Assembly (NCBI GenBank): GCA_016789605.1
Contig: JAEUQO010000044.1
Span: 1 to 47,409, forward strand
Reading direction: 5' to 3'
DNA length: 47,409 nucleotides
From: Acidobacteriota bacterium
Lineage (GTDB): Bacteria > Acidobacteriota > Blastocatellia > RBC074
The notes under the pieces are model-generated. The model did not search any database, was not told the origin of the DNA, and saw nothing but the letters and a program-made list of their open reading frames with translations. The translations under genes were made by a program, and so were the position numbers. Positions 17,708 to 25,592 of the stretch are shown here, piece by piece. Each line of letters starts with the position of its first letter. Within the stretch, counting starts at the first letter, position 1.

Positions 17708-18811
17708 TCAAGGCAATCTTGGTTGATAGTTGGCGTGGGCATAAACCACACCGTCGAAAAGCATACGCGCCGTGCGCAGCATTCCGCCGCGCCTGATGAC
17801 AGGGATTGGCTGGCTGCGGTCGGCAGCGAGATACACTTCAAACTCACCGGTCGGATGTTCGATGGCGAGCAATTGTTCGTCGCCGTCGTGCACTGTCGCG
17901 ACACCTTCCGCGACAGAACCCGGTAACAAACAGGAAGTCGCCACCGAAAGCGCGGCAAACACGCCGATGGCTGTGTGACAGGTATGCGGGATGAAATTGC
18001 GCGTCATGACACAACCGCCTTGCTGTGCTGACGCGATGAGACTGATTTTGGGTACGACTTTGTTGGCGACATCGCCCAGGCCCATCAAACGGGCGGCGGC
18101 ACGACGAATGGTTTCAAGTCGTGCTTTCAATTCCGTATCAGCGTTTAACTCGGCGACGGTTTCATAACCGGTTCGTCCGACGGATGCGGCCGTCAGCACA
18201 ACGACCGGCATGCCGTTATCAATGCAGGTGACGCGAATGCCTTCGGCCAGGTCGCTGGTGTTGCCCGTTGGCAAGAGCGTGCCACAGACCGACCCCGCCA
18301 CGTCGCGAAAGCTGATGCGCACCGGCGCAGCCGTTCCGGGAACGCCCGCGATGCTGACGTCTCCGTCATAGGCAACAACGCCATCCGGCGTGCACACTTC
18401 CAGGTCGGCAATTGAACCTGTATTCAGCGTTTTGACGCGCACCGTCGTGGTGCCTGATTGCGCGGCGACCAAACCGCGTTCAAGCGCAAAGGGGCCCACG
18501 CCCGCCAGAATGTTTCCGCAATTGGGCGACGTGTCCACCAGCGGTTCTGTGACGGCGACTTGTGCGAACAGGAAATCAACATCTGCGTCGGGCGTGGCTG
18601 AAGGGCTGACGATGGCGACTTTGCTGCGCAACGGATGCCCACCGCCTACGCCGTCAATTTGTGTCGCATCGGGCGAACCCATAATTGACAGCAGCAACGC
18701 ATCGCGCTCTGTGGTTGTGGCGGGCAAATCTGACGCCAGAAAGTACGCGCCTTTGGATGTGCCGCCGCGCATGAGCGCGCAACGAATCGCGGGTTGTCGC
18801 CGGGTCGTCAT
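17708..18811 (-). CDS. PrpF family protein, 4-oxalomesaconate tautomerase (GalD/LigU)-like
   Basis: Protein of 367 residues in the PrpF/DUF453 family, which shares the diaminopimelate-epimerase fold. Family marks are ALMRGGTSKGAYFL near the N-terminus, QIDGVGGGHPLRSKVAIVSPS, DTSPNCGNILAGVGPFA and FIPHTCHTAIGVFAALSVAT. Members include PrpF (aconitate isomerase of the methylcitrate cycle) and GalD/LigU (4-oxalomesaconate tautomerases of gallate/protocatechuate meta-cleavage). No methylcitrate genes are nearby, whereas an amidohydrolase, an esterase and further on an intradiol dioxygenase are, so I lean to an aromatic-acid role. A TTG at 18832 is possible; the ATG at 18811 starts the conserved part. 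Confidence 0.87.
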   Translation of the reverse strand: MTTRRQPAIRCALMRGGTSKGAYFLASDLPATTTERDALLLSIMGSPDATQIDGVGGGHPLRSKVAIVSPSATPDADVDFLFAQVAVTEPLVDTSPNCGNILAGVGPFALERGLVAAQSGTTTVRVKTLNTGSIADLEVCTPDGVVAYDGDVSIAGVPGTAAPVRISFRDVAGSVCGTLLPTGNTSDLAEGIRVTCIDNGMPVVVLTAASVGRTGYETVAELNADTELKARLETIRRAAARLMGLGDVANKVVPKISLIASAQQGGCVMTRNFIPHTCHTAIGVFAALSVATSCLLPGSVAEGVATVHDGDEQLLAIEHPTGEFEVYLAADRSQPIPVIRRGGMLRTARMLFDGVVYAHANYQPRLP

Positions 18812-19089
18812 GTGTTTTTGCCGTTTTTCCAAGCCAGTCGCTCGGTGTTGCAGGCGCTGGCGATATGTTGGTGAAACTTTGACCGGGTTACGTACAAGCT
18901 GTCATGCGGGCCGCAGTTTGTACTAGCGCGACGTGGTCGGCAATAGAAATTGCGCTGATTTGTCGTGCGGTTGCCGTGGCTGGCCGGGCAGATGGATTGC
19001 GTTCCTGGTTGGTGATGGTGGCTGACGGACCTCAGCGCGAGATGTCGCGCGATGCTCTGGTTGGTTCTGCGTTCTGCGAGCGAGGCAGT

Positions 19090-20088
19090 TTATTTTTTCT
19101 CGGCCAGTGCTTTTTTGAGTTTGGCTACCAGATCGCGAGTTTCGGCGGCCAGCGGGCCTTTGGGAGCCAGGCGCAGGTATTCTTCAAACATTGGCAACGC
19201 TTCGCTGGCTTTTTGCGCACGCAACAGCACATTGCCTGCCAACACATACGCTTCGGCAAAATCCGGTTTCAATTGCAACGCGCGACCAACTTCGACGCCT
19301 GCCTTGGCGAGCTCATTTTGCGCCAGATAGACGCGGCCCAATGTGAAATGCCCTTGCCAAGAATTGTCTGCCAGTTTGATGCCTGCTTGTAAGGCGGTTT
19401 CGGCGTCACGGTAACGTTGTTGCTGACGATACACTTCGCCCAGCGCGAAATATGCCTGCGCCGTTTGGCTGTTGATTTCCAGCACGCGGCGCAATGCGGT
19501 TTCGGCTTTGCGCCAATCGTGAGCCTCCATCAACGCGGTGCTCAGCAGCAATTGCGCTTCGAGGTAATTGGGATACAGGCTGACGGCTTTTTCCAGATGC
19601 TTGCGGCCTTCGTCAATTTGCTTTTCTTCGAGCAAGGCGCGTTTGCCTTGTTCAAACGCTTTTAGCGCTTCGGGGGGAATGTTGGCGTCTACCACACCGA
19701 GCACCGGCGCTTTGCTGGCAGACTGCGTGCGCGCGTTTGGATCAACCGTCAGTTGCAGCAATAAGTATTCATTGTTCGAAGTTTTCAGGTTGATCTGCTG
19801 TTGCAATTCTCGATAACCTGGCGCGTGAATGGTGATGACGTATTGCTGGGCATCCAGTTTGGAAAAACGAAACGCGCCGTTACGGTCCGTCAGAATTTGC
19901 CCCACCAGCCCGCCGCCCATGACTTCCAGGCGCACCAGCACGCGTTCCGCTGGCGCTCCGCCCGCTGCATACCGCACCTGGCCGTGTATTTCGCCGGAAG
20001 AGAGAGTTCCCGGGCGTTGCGCCCAGGCCAGTGGGGTCAGCCAGGTCCAGCCAAGCAATGCGATCACGGCAAGCAATTTCATGCGCAT
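19090..20088 (-). CDS. Secreted TPR protein with N-terminal carboxypeptidase-regulatory-like domain
   Basis: Protein of 332 residues. A signal peptide (MKLLAVIALLGWTWLTPLAWAQ) is followed by a beta-sandwich of the carboxypeptidase-regulatory type (GEIHGQVRYAAGGAPAERVLVRLEV, GAFRFSKLDAQQYVITIHAPGY) and then about five tetratricopeptide repeats (from LEEKQIDEGRKHLEKAVSLYPN to SEALPMFEEYLRLAPKGP). No catalytic motif is seen; a scaffold or partner role in the periplasm is likely. The ATG at 20088 has GAGGA 7 nt upstream. It follows the TonB-dependent receptor on the same strand, separated by two hairpins (20112-20144 and 20171-20196), so they may be an operon with internal attenuation. Confidence 0.87.
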   Translation of the reverse strand: MRMKLLAVIALLGWTWLTPLAWAQRPGTLSSGEIHGQVRYAAGGAPAERVLVRLEVMGGGLVGQILTDRNGAFRFSKLDAQQYVITIHAPGYRELQQQINLKTSNNEYLLLQLTVDPNARTQSASKAPVLGVVDANIPPEALKAFEQGKRALLEEKQIDEGRKHLEKAVSLYPNYLEAQLLLSTALMEAHDWRKAETALRRVLEINSQTAQAYFALGEVYRQQQRYRDAETALQAGIKLADNSWQGHFTLGRVYLAQNELAKAGVEVGRALQLKPDFAEAYVLAGNVLLRAQKASEALPMFEEYLRLAPKGPLAAETRDLVAKLKKALAEKK

Positions 20089-20111
20089 CGGGATTTCCTC
20101 GCACCAAGTAG

Positions 20112-20144
20112 CGCAAGCCACCGAAGCTGCTTCGGTGGCTTGCG
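20112..20144. terminator. Perfect 15-bp inverted repeat with CTG loop between receptor and TPR genes
   Basis: Arms at 20112-20126 and 20130-20144, left arm CGCAAGCCACCGAAG, loop CTG. On the plus strand an A-rich run follows (GAAAAAGGG). It ends 24 bp upstream of the TPR gene start. It could be a terminator, attenuator or processing site; it lacks a downstream T-tract in the minus direction. Confidence 0.55.
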
Positions 20145-20170
20145 AAAAAGGGAAACGTCAGTGTCACAGA

Positions 20171-20196
20171 CAGGGCAACCTCGGCTGGTTGCCCTG
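20171..20196. terminator. 10-bp inverted repeat just after the TonB-dependent receptor stop
   Basis: Arms CAGGGCAACC (20171-20180) and GGTTGCCCTG (20187-20196) around a 6-nt loop, 14 bp past the receptor stop in the minus direction. Outer flanks (GTGTCAC / GGTCAC) add weak pairing. Likely an intergenic RNA hairpin limiting read-through or stabilising the receptor mRNA end. Confidence 0.5.
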
Positions 20197-20209
20197 CTTG
20201 GTCACTGGC

Positions 20210-23200
20210 TTAGAACTCCAACCGCAGGCCCAGCCGCATGTTGAACGGCAGATAATATCCGCGCGTCAGATCAACCGCAGTAATGCCCGGTTTCAGGAAG
20301 TCAGGGTTGCTTTGTCCGGCGGTGCTTTCGCGGAACATATCCGGCAAGCGCAGTTTCTGGTTATTTGTCACGTTGAAGAAATCGCCGATCAACGTGACGC
20401 GCCAGCGTTCGGTCAACGAGAACTTGTAATCCGCGTGCAGGTCGAGTTTGGCAAAGAACGGCGTGCGCCCCAGTTTGCCGCGTCCGCCGACGGGGATTTC
20501 GCCCGCGTTGGCATACACCGGATGTGCCAGATATTCGCTAACCGGCACGCCGGATTCCATATGAATGCCCGCGCCGAGGTTCAACCCTTTCAAGCGACGG
20601 AATCTGCTTCCTTCGCCCAGGGCGTAGCTGCCGTAAATGTTGGCGATGTGGCGACGGTCGGTGTTGAGCGGTCCAACGGCGAATTGATCGCCCAGCAAGT
20701 TGAATTCGCCCGCCGTGAAATCGAACAGCGAACTGATGGCCGGGTCGGTCTGGCCGTTGTCATTGCGGAAGTGGCCTTCGAAATTGCCTTCGAGTTTGGC
20801 GATGCGCCAGTTGGTCAGCAACTGCCAGCCGCTGGAAAACCGTTTGTTCAATTCCAGTTCGACCGCGCGGTATTTGCGGATCGGGTCAGGGAAACCGTCC
20901 GCCACCCCGTCTGCGCCTGCGTTGCCTGCCGGCTGGCCATTTTTGCCATTGGCGGCATAACAAACACCCAGGTCGGCATTGACCAGGTTGGGATCGCATT
21001 GCGCCGGAATCGCGCCGCCCGGCGTGAATTTGTAGCTGATCGGATTGATGGCGGCGTCGAGTCTGGAATTGACGTTGCCGATGAAATACGTCTGCCCGAA
21101 AAAGTCGGCGCTTTCGGGCGCGACGACGGCAGCGTCTTCGACCACGCGTTTGATACGGCGGTCGAGATAGCGCGCCGAGAACGTCCAGTTGCCGGGCAAT
21201 TGCTGTTCAAATCCGATGATATGTTCGTCCGAATAGCCGAGCTTGGTGCCAGGCAAAATTGGGTTGGTCGGATTCGACAACGACACCGAAACGGTCGAGC
21301 CGGTGCCGCCTGCTGCGCCAGTCAGGAAATGCGCGGCGTCCAGCACGGGCGTCACCGTGCCCAGCGAATTCAGTTTGACGCGGCGTTCGCCGTTGACGAT
21401 TTCGTAATCAGGCGCAAAGCGTCCATTGCGGAAATCGGTTTCCGCCGAAAGTGAGCGTTCCGCCAAATCGAGCGGGATGTATTCAAAGAAACGGCCAAAG
21501 TTGTAATAGACCTTGGTTTTGCCTTTGCCAAAGGGGTCAACCGTCGCGCCTACGCGCGGCGCCCACGCACCCGTGAAGCTATAACCGATGCGGTTGCCGT
21601 CTGCGCCGGGGTTGCCAATCAGTCGTTCCTGTTCATGGCGCAATCCGCCCAACACAGTCAGGAAGCGATTGATGCGCCAGGTGTCTTGCAGATAGGCGGC
21701 GTGATAATTGGCTTTGGTTTTGAATGAGGTGTTGCCGTATTCGCCGCGCGTTTGCCGCAAGTACACACGCTGCGGGCCAACGCCGGGCGTATTCATAATC
21801 GGGCAAAGTGTGCAGGTGTTGGCCGCGACAAACAAATCCCACACGGCATTGACCGATTTGCCAATGGCTGCTGCGGCTGCGCCGGAAAGTTGCGTTGTCG
21901 GTACGCCGGTCGCGTTGGTGGCGGGGACGGTATATTTCGGGCCGCTGCGGTCGCGCGTGCCGTCATAAAACGCACGCTGGAGTTGATAGCCCAAGCCAAA
22001 GGTATGTTGTCCCCAGAAATTGGCCTGTTTGGTCGTGTCAGCCGTGGCGCGATAGGTGTTGCTTTCGGTCGGCTCAAAGAATCCGTATCCGGCCGCCACG
22101 AAATTGCCGCGCGCCGGTTGGGTGCGATCAATGATCTGGTTGTAGTTGGAAAAACCTGTTTCGTTGAATGCATTGTGCCCTTGGCTGAACGAGGCCGTGA
22201 CTGTCCAGGTAGGGCTGAGCGTGCCCGTGTAACGTGTCGAAATGTTGCGTGTGCCGTAATCGAGCTGATTGAGCGCCGTCAGGTTGTCAATGTTCAGCGT
22301 CGCGAACGGCGCGTTATTGGTCACAGTCGGATCGCCAAAGATCGAGAAGGCGAATTGATGGTTCGGGCTGAAGTTGGTGTCGAGTTTGAACGCGTAATTC
22401 AGCGTGCGATAGCGGCGGCTGGTTTCGCCCAGCGACCGATCAAGACCTGATCCGGCAGCGCCGCGCACGATTTCGCGCCGCACCGTCGGATTGAACGAAC
22501 CGAAGAAAAAGAGTTTGTCTTTCAACCCCAGCACCGGACCGCCCAGGTCAAATCCCGCGTCATAATTTTCTTCGTGCAACAGTTTGCCGAATTTGTTGGT
22601 GCGCAGATCATCTGGTTGTTTGCGCAACGCCTCAAACGCTTGCGGACGCCCGTATCCGTAAAGTGCGCCGTGAAATTCCTTGCCGCCCGATTGCGTAATG
22701 ATGTTGATGATACCGCCCTGTGATTGGCCGTATTGCGGTTCAAAGCCGCCGGTTTTGACCTGCACTTCTTTGATGAAGGAGGTGTTGATGCCGACGCCGA
22801 TGGTGCCAAAGTTGCGCGAAAACACACCCAATCCGCCAAATGCGGAATCGGTAATGTTGACGCCGTCTGCGACATACAAGTTATCGAGCGCTGAGCCGCC
22901 GGAAATCGAAGGATTGGCGATCCCGCCTTTGCCGCTGTCGGCCACGCCCGGAGCCAGGTAGAACAAACTGGTCACGCTGCGCTGCACGGGAATGTTTTGG
23001 AAAAGCTGGTCGTTCAGGTTTTGCCCGACTGCGGTGCTAGAGGTGTCAATCGTGGCGGCGCCCGCTGACACTTCGACGACTTCGGTGATGTTGCCGGTTT
23101 CGAGCGTGAGTTTTAGCGTGGATGATTTGCCGACATACACCGCGACATTGGGCACGGAAACGGTCTTGAATCCGTTTTGCTCGGCTTTGACGGTATAAAC

Positions 23201-23449
23201 ACCGGGAGCGAGGTTTGGTACGTCAAACTCACCTTCGCTGTTGGCATTGACGGTGCGATCACCGGTTGGCCCGACGATGGTGACTTTGGCATTGGCGATT
23301 GCCGCACCTGCCGGGTCAACGACGCGACCATTGATGGTGCCTTTGGTTAGTAAATCTTGCGCGAATGCGGCGACTGACAGCGTCAACAGACACGCGAGCA
23401 GTAAGCCGCTCCGCCAAAAGTTTTTTTGCGGAGATTTTCTGTGTTGCAT
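20210..23449 (-). CDS. TonB-dependent receptor with carboxypeptidase-regulatory domain (Oar-like)
   Basis: Outer-membrane receptor of 1079 residues. After the signal peptide (SGLLLACLLTLSVAAFAQ) comes a carboxypeptidase-regulatory beta-sandwich (GTINGRVVDPAGAAIANAKVTI to GNITEVVEVSA), a plug (DNLYVADGVNITDSAFGG, IKEVQVKTGGFEPQYGQSQGG, IINIITQSGGKEFHG) and a barrel ending in phenylalanine (RLGLRLEF), as expected for Bam recognition. The ATG at 23449 is preferred to one at 23527 because GGGAGGG lies just upstream and the signal peptide follows. The substrate is unknown. The LysR gene lies 462 bp upstream on the same strand; the TPR gene follows. Confidence 0.93.
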   Translation of the reverse strand: MQHRKSPQKNFWRSGLLLACLLTLSVAAFAQDLLTKGTINGRVVDPAGAAIANAKVTIVGPTGDRTVNANSEGEFDVPNLAPGVYTVKAEQNGFKTVSVPNVAVYVGKSSTLKLTLETGNITEVVEVSAGAATIDTSSTAVGQNLNDQLFQNIPVQRSVTSLFYLAPGVADSGKGGIANPSISGGSALDNLYVADGVNITDSAFGGLGVFSRNFGTIGVGINTSFIKEVQVKTGGFEPQYGQSQGGIINIITQSGGKEFHGALYGYGRPQAFEALRKQPDDLRTNKFGKLLHEENYDAGFDLGGPVLGLKDKLFFFGSFNPTVRREIVRGAAGSGLDRSLGETSRRYRTLNYAFKLDTNFSPNHQFAFSIFGDPTVTNNAPFATLNIDNLTALNQLDYGTRNISTRYTGTLSPTWTVTASFSQGHNAFNETGFSNYNQIIDRTQPARGNFVAAGYGFFEPTESNTYRATADTTKQANFWGQHTFGLGYQLQRAFYDGTRDRSGPKYTVPATNATGVPTTQLSGAAAAAIGKSVNAVWDLFVAANTCTLCPIMNTPGVGPQRVYLRQTRGEYGNTSFKTKANYHAAYLQDTWRINRFLTVLGGLRHEQERLIGNPGADGNRIGYSFTGAWAPRVGATVDPFGKGKTKVYYNFGRFFEYIPLDLAERSLSAETDFRNGRFAPDYEIVNGERRVKLNSLGTVTPVLDAAHFLTGAAGGTGSTVSVSLSNPTNPILPGTKLGYSDEHIIGFEQQLPGNWTFSARYLDRRIKRVVEDAAVVAPESADFFGQTYFIGNVNSRLDAAINPISYKFTPGGAIPAQCDPNLVNADLGVCYAANGKNGQPAGNAGADGVADGFPDPIRKYRAVELELNKRFSSGWQLLTNWRIAKLEGNFEGHFRNDNGQTDPAISSLFDFTAGEFNLLGDQFAVGPLNTDRRHIANIYGSYALGEGSRFRRLKGLNLGAGIHMESGVPVSEYLAHPVYANAGEIPVGGRGKLGRTPFFAKLDLHADYKFSLTERWRVTLIGDFFNVTNNQKLRLPDMFRESTAGQSNPDFLKPGITAVDLTRGYYLPFNMRLGLRLEF

Positions 23450-23911
23450 AAACCCTCCCGATCGTTGGATTGGTATGGGCAACACGTCTCTTTGGTTTTG
23501 TAGTTCGATCAAAGACACGCGCGCCACTTGAACATTGGATCAATAGTTGTGGATTTGGCGGTGCGATCTGCGAGGGTGATGAGCGAAGACCTTCCAGAGT
23601 CGTAACAGTCTCATCATCGTCAGCGGATCTTTGGCCGTTTGCGTTTTCATTGATTGCGCAAAGCAGTCCACAAAAATTGTGCGAATTTCTACCGTGATTG
23701 GGCGCAAGCGCTATTCCAAGCGCGTGAATCGCCGCGTTTGATCGGGCAAGTTTCTGTAATTGCTTGAATTTGTTTGAATCGCGGCTGAGTAATTGTCATA
23801 CCGCCTGAAAAGGCACTCGGCTGGGTGTATGCAGGAAAGACAACGCAGGCGGAAAATCCGCATACGAGATGCAAAAAATCGGATAGGCGGGAATAAACGA
23901 CGGGAATTTGG
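23450..23911. other. Intergenic region upstream of the TonB-dependent receptor
   Basis: 462 bp between the LysR stop and the receptor start. No convincing coding sequence. It holds a small dyad (GCGGAAAATCCGC, 23849-23861), a purine-rich stretch and the receptor ribosome site (GGGAGGG). A promoter for the receptor must lie here, but I cannot place -35/-10 boxes with confidence. Confidence 0.6.
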
Positions 23912-24826
23912 TTATTGCGTCGCAGTTTTGTGCGCTACCGGACGCGTTATTTCCTGGCGGACCATCGAAATCATTTCTCGCACAGGGGGTGGGACATAAT
24001 TGGAACGAAGCGTTACCAGGCCCAATTGGCGACTGAGGATTTGATTTTCGACGCGCATCAGCGTGACTTTGCGATCGGCGGCTTCTTTGCCGATGGCGGG
24101 AACTGGCAAGACAGACGCCCCCAAGCCAGCGCCGACCAGACTTTTGATGGCTTCGATATTTTCCATCAGCATCGTGATGCGCGGCGTTACCCCCAGACTG
24201 GCAAAAAAATCATCCACCAGTTTGCGCATGACGGTTTTCTGTTCATACAGAATGAAGCGCAATTGCGACAGGTCCGCGACCGTCAGCGCGCGTTTGCGCG
24301 CCAGCGGATGTCGCGCGGGCAGCGCAATTTTCAGTTCTTCTTCGCACAGCGGTTCCAACTGTAAATCCCGTTCGGCCACGGGCAACATCACCAGGCCCAA
24401 ATCCAGGCGTTGCGCTTGTACATCGCGCAAAATATTGTCGGTAATATCCGAAACAACGATCAGTTCAATGTTGGGAAAGCGTGCTTGATAGGCTTCCAGC
24501 ACAGGCGGCAGTTGGTAGATTAGCGTCGTCGCGCCCGTGCCAAAACGCACCTTGCCGCGTTGCAACCCCGCCAGTTCCTGCATCGCCATTTTGGCATTGT
24601 TGACGTCCTGAAAAATTTTTTCACAGTGTTCGCGCAAAAGCTGGCCTGCTTCGGTCAACAACACACGTTTGCCGACGCGAATAAAAAGCTGGCAATTCAA
24701 CTCGTCTTCGAGCTGTTTGATGTGTTGGCTGACGGTGGATTGCGAAAGATGCAATTCGCGACTGGCGTGGGTAAAGCCTCCGGCGCGTACCGCAGAATGA
24801 AAGACCTTGAGTTGATGTAAGTCCAC
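23912..24826 (-). CDS. LysR-family transcriptional regulator
   Basis: Regulator of 304 residues. The N-terminal winged helix is classic (MDLHQLKVFHSAVRAGGFTHASRELHLSQSTVSQHIKQLEDELNCQLF, given here only by its pattern: helix, SQSTVSQHI recognition helix, wing), then the linker helix and an effector domain from about residue 90 (GKVRFGTGATTLIYQLPP). ITDNILRDVQAQRLDLGLVMLPV resembles the CbbR/CysL-like branch. It starts at GTG (24826) with GGGGAGG 7 nt upstream. It could control itself, the divergent receptor/pectinase block after 25593 or the receptor after it; position alone does not choose. The upstream region has a palindrome ACTGTACAGT at 24938-24947. Confidence 0.93.
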   Translation of the reverse strand: MDLHQLKVFHSAVRAGGFTHASRELHLSQSTVSQHIKQLEDELNCQLFIRVGKRVLLTEAGQLLREHCEKIFQDVNNAKMAMQELAGLQRGKVRFGTGATTLIYQLPPVLEAYQARFPNIELIVVSDITDNILRDVQAQRLDLGLVMLPVAERDLQLEPLCEEELKIALPARHPLARKRALTVADLSQLRFILYEQKTVMRKLVDDFFASLGVTPRITMLMENIEAIKSLVGAGLGASVLPVPAIGKEAADRKVTLMRVENQILSRQLGLVTLRSNYVPPPVREMISMVRQEITRPVAHKTATQ

Positions 24827-25303
24827 AAACGGACCTCCCCTTTCAAGACGGGTTGACGCTGTGATTGTGCCGGGAAAATTGATCGATATTACCGATGGAA
24901 ACGTTCGGAAGTATGAATTTTACAGAGACTTGCAAGAACTGTACAGTAAATGGGACTGTCAACTTAACAACGAGTCGTGCACGCCAGTTGCCAAATGCCA
25001 CAAACTTTTCCCACCCGGCTCACGGGGTTGCTTTTCGGCAAAGCGTAGCGCCAAGCGACATCGCTGACGATCAAAACTAGCTTTGCTGCGAGCGAAAGAT
25101 AAAACGTAGTTCCAATGCGCTGCCTGGCGTGTTGTTCGTATTACCACTCAAAAAAAAGCGGAACGTCCCATGGATCAATCCTCGCGAGGTTTGCAGGGGA
25201 GCGTTGTCTGGTTGGGCAAATGCCTGGGCCAACGGCTGCCTGGGTGCCGTTTGTTTTGGGGGATGCGAACGGCTCGCCGTGTCAGTCAGTTTTCTTAATA
25301 CAC

Positions 25304-25436
25304 GCCTAGATCAGAGTTCATTTTGGCGTACGGGGATTGCCAGAGAGGCACAGAGCCACAGAGGCTTCTAAGCCTTTCTCTGAGGCTCCGCGCCTCTGTG
25401 GCGAATCCGTAAAGCGAATTGAAAACCGATCTAGGC
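25304..25436. repeat. 133-bp imperfect foldback, MITE-like, with 9-bp perfect ends
   Basis: Terminal arms GCCTAGATC (25304-25312) and GATCTAGGC (25428-25436) are exact inverted copies. Read against its own reverse complement, the element pairs over most of its length with small gaps. It includes the exact inner arms GCCACAGAGGC (25355-25365) / GCCTCTGTGGC (25392-25402) and a central GGCTT-CT-AAGCC. The CACAGAGCCACAGAGG wording matches a repeat style I know from many environmental genomes. No target-site duplication is evident and no transposase is present. Confidence 0.65.
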
Positions 25437-25558
25437 TGTGGTGTCTCACCACAAATAGCAGAGCCGCAGTTTTGCTCGCACGGCCCTGACTGACGCTCAG
25501 AGTTGAGGGCTCTGGCTCGGCTTTCTGCTGGCTAAGCATTCTATAAGCACTTTGTCTA

Positions 25559-25580
25559 TCAGTACTCTGTCAGTACTCTG
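25559..25580 (+). repeat. Tandem 11-bp repeat before the receptor ribosome site
   Basis: TCAGTACTCTG occurs twice head to tail and runs directly into the GGAGG of the receptor gene. It could bind a regulator or affect leader RNA structure, or be a slippage product. Confidence 0.5.
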
Positions 25581-25592
25581 GAGGATACTTTC

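Larger units (their letters stand above)
24827..25592. other. Long divergent intergenic region with foldback element
   Basis: 766 bp between the LysR gene and the pectin-locus receptor. It contains a perfect palindrome ACTGTACAGT (24938-24947), the 133-bp foldback (25304-25436), a short hairpin TGTGGTG-TCT-CACCACA (25437-25453) abutting it, and a tandem 11-bp repeat (25559-25580). No open frame here shows coding character, and I see no tRNA. Confidence 0.6.

Noticed and set aside
19829..21454. Long plus-strand open frame (541 codons) opposite the TonB-dependent receptor and TPR genes
   Set aside because: It is antisense to two well-supported genes, crosses their intergenic hairpins and has no recognisable domain; GC-rich codon use leaves the opposite strand open.
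24827..25592. CRISPR array or integron-like repeats in the long intergenic region
   Set aside because: Only one tandem pair and one foldback; no regularly spaced direct repeats, no cas or integrase genes.
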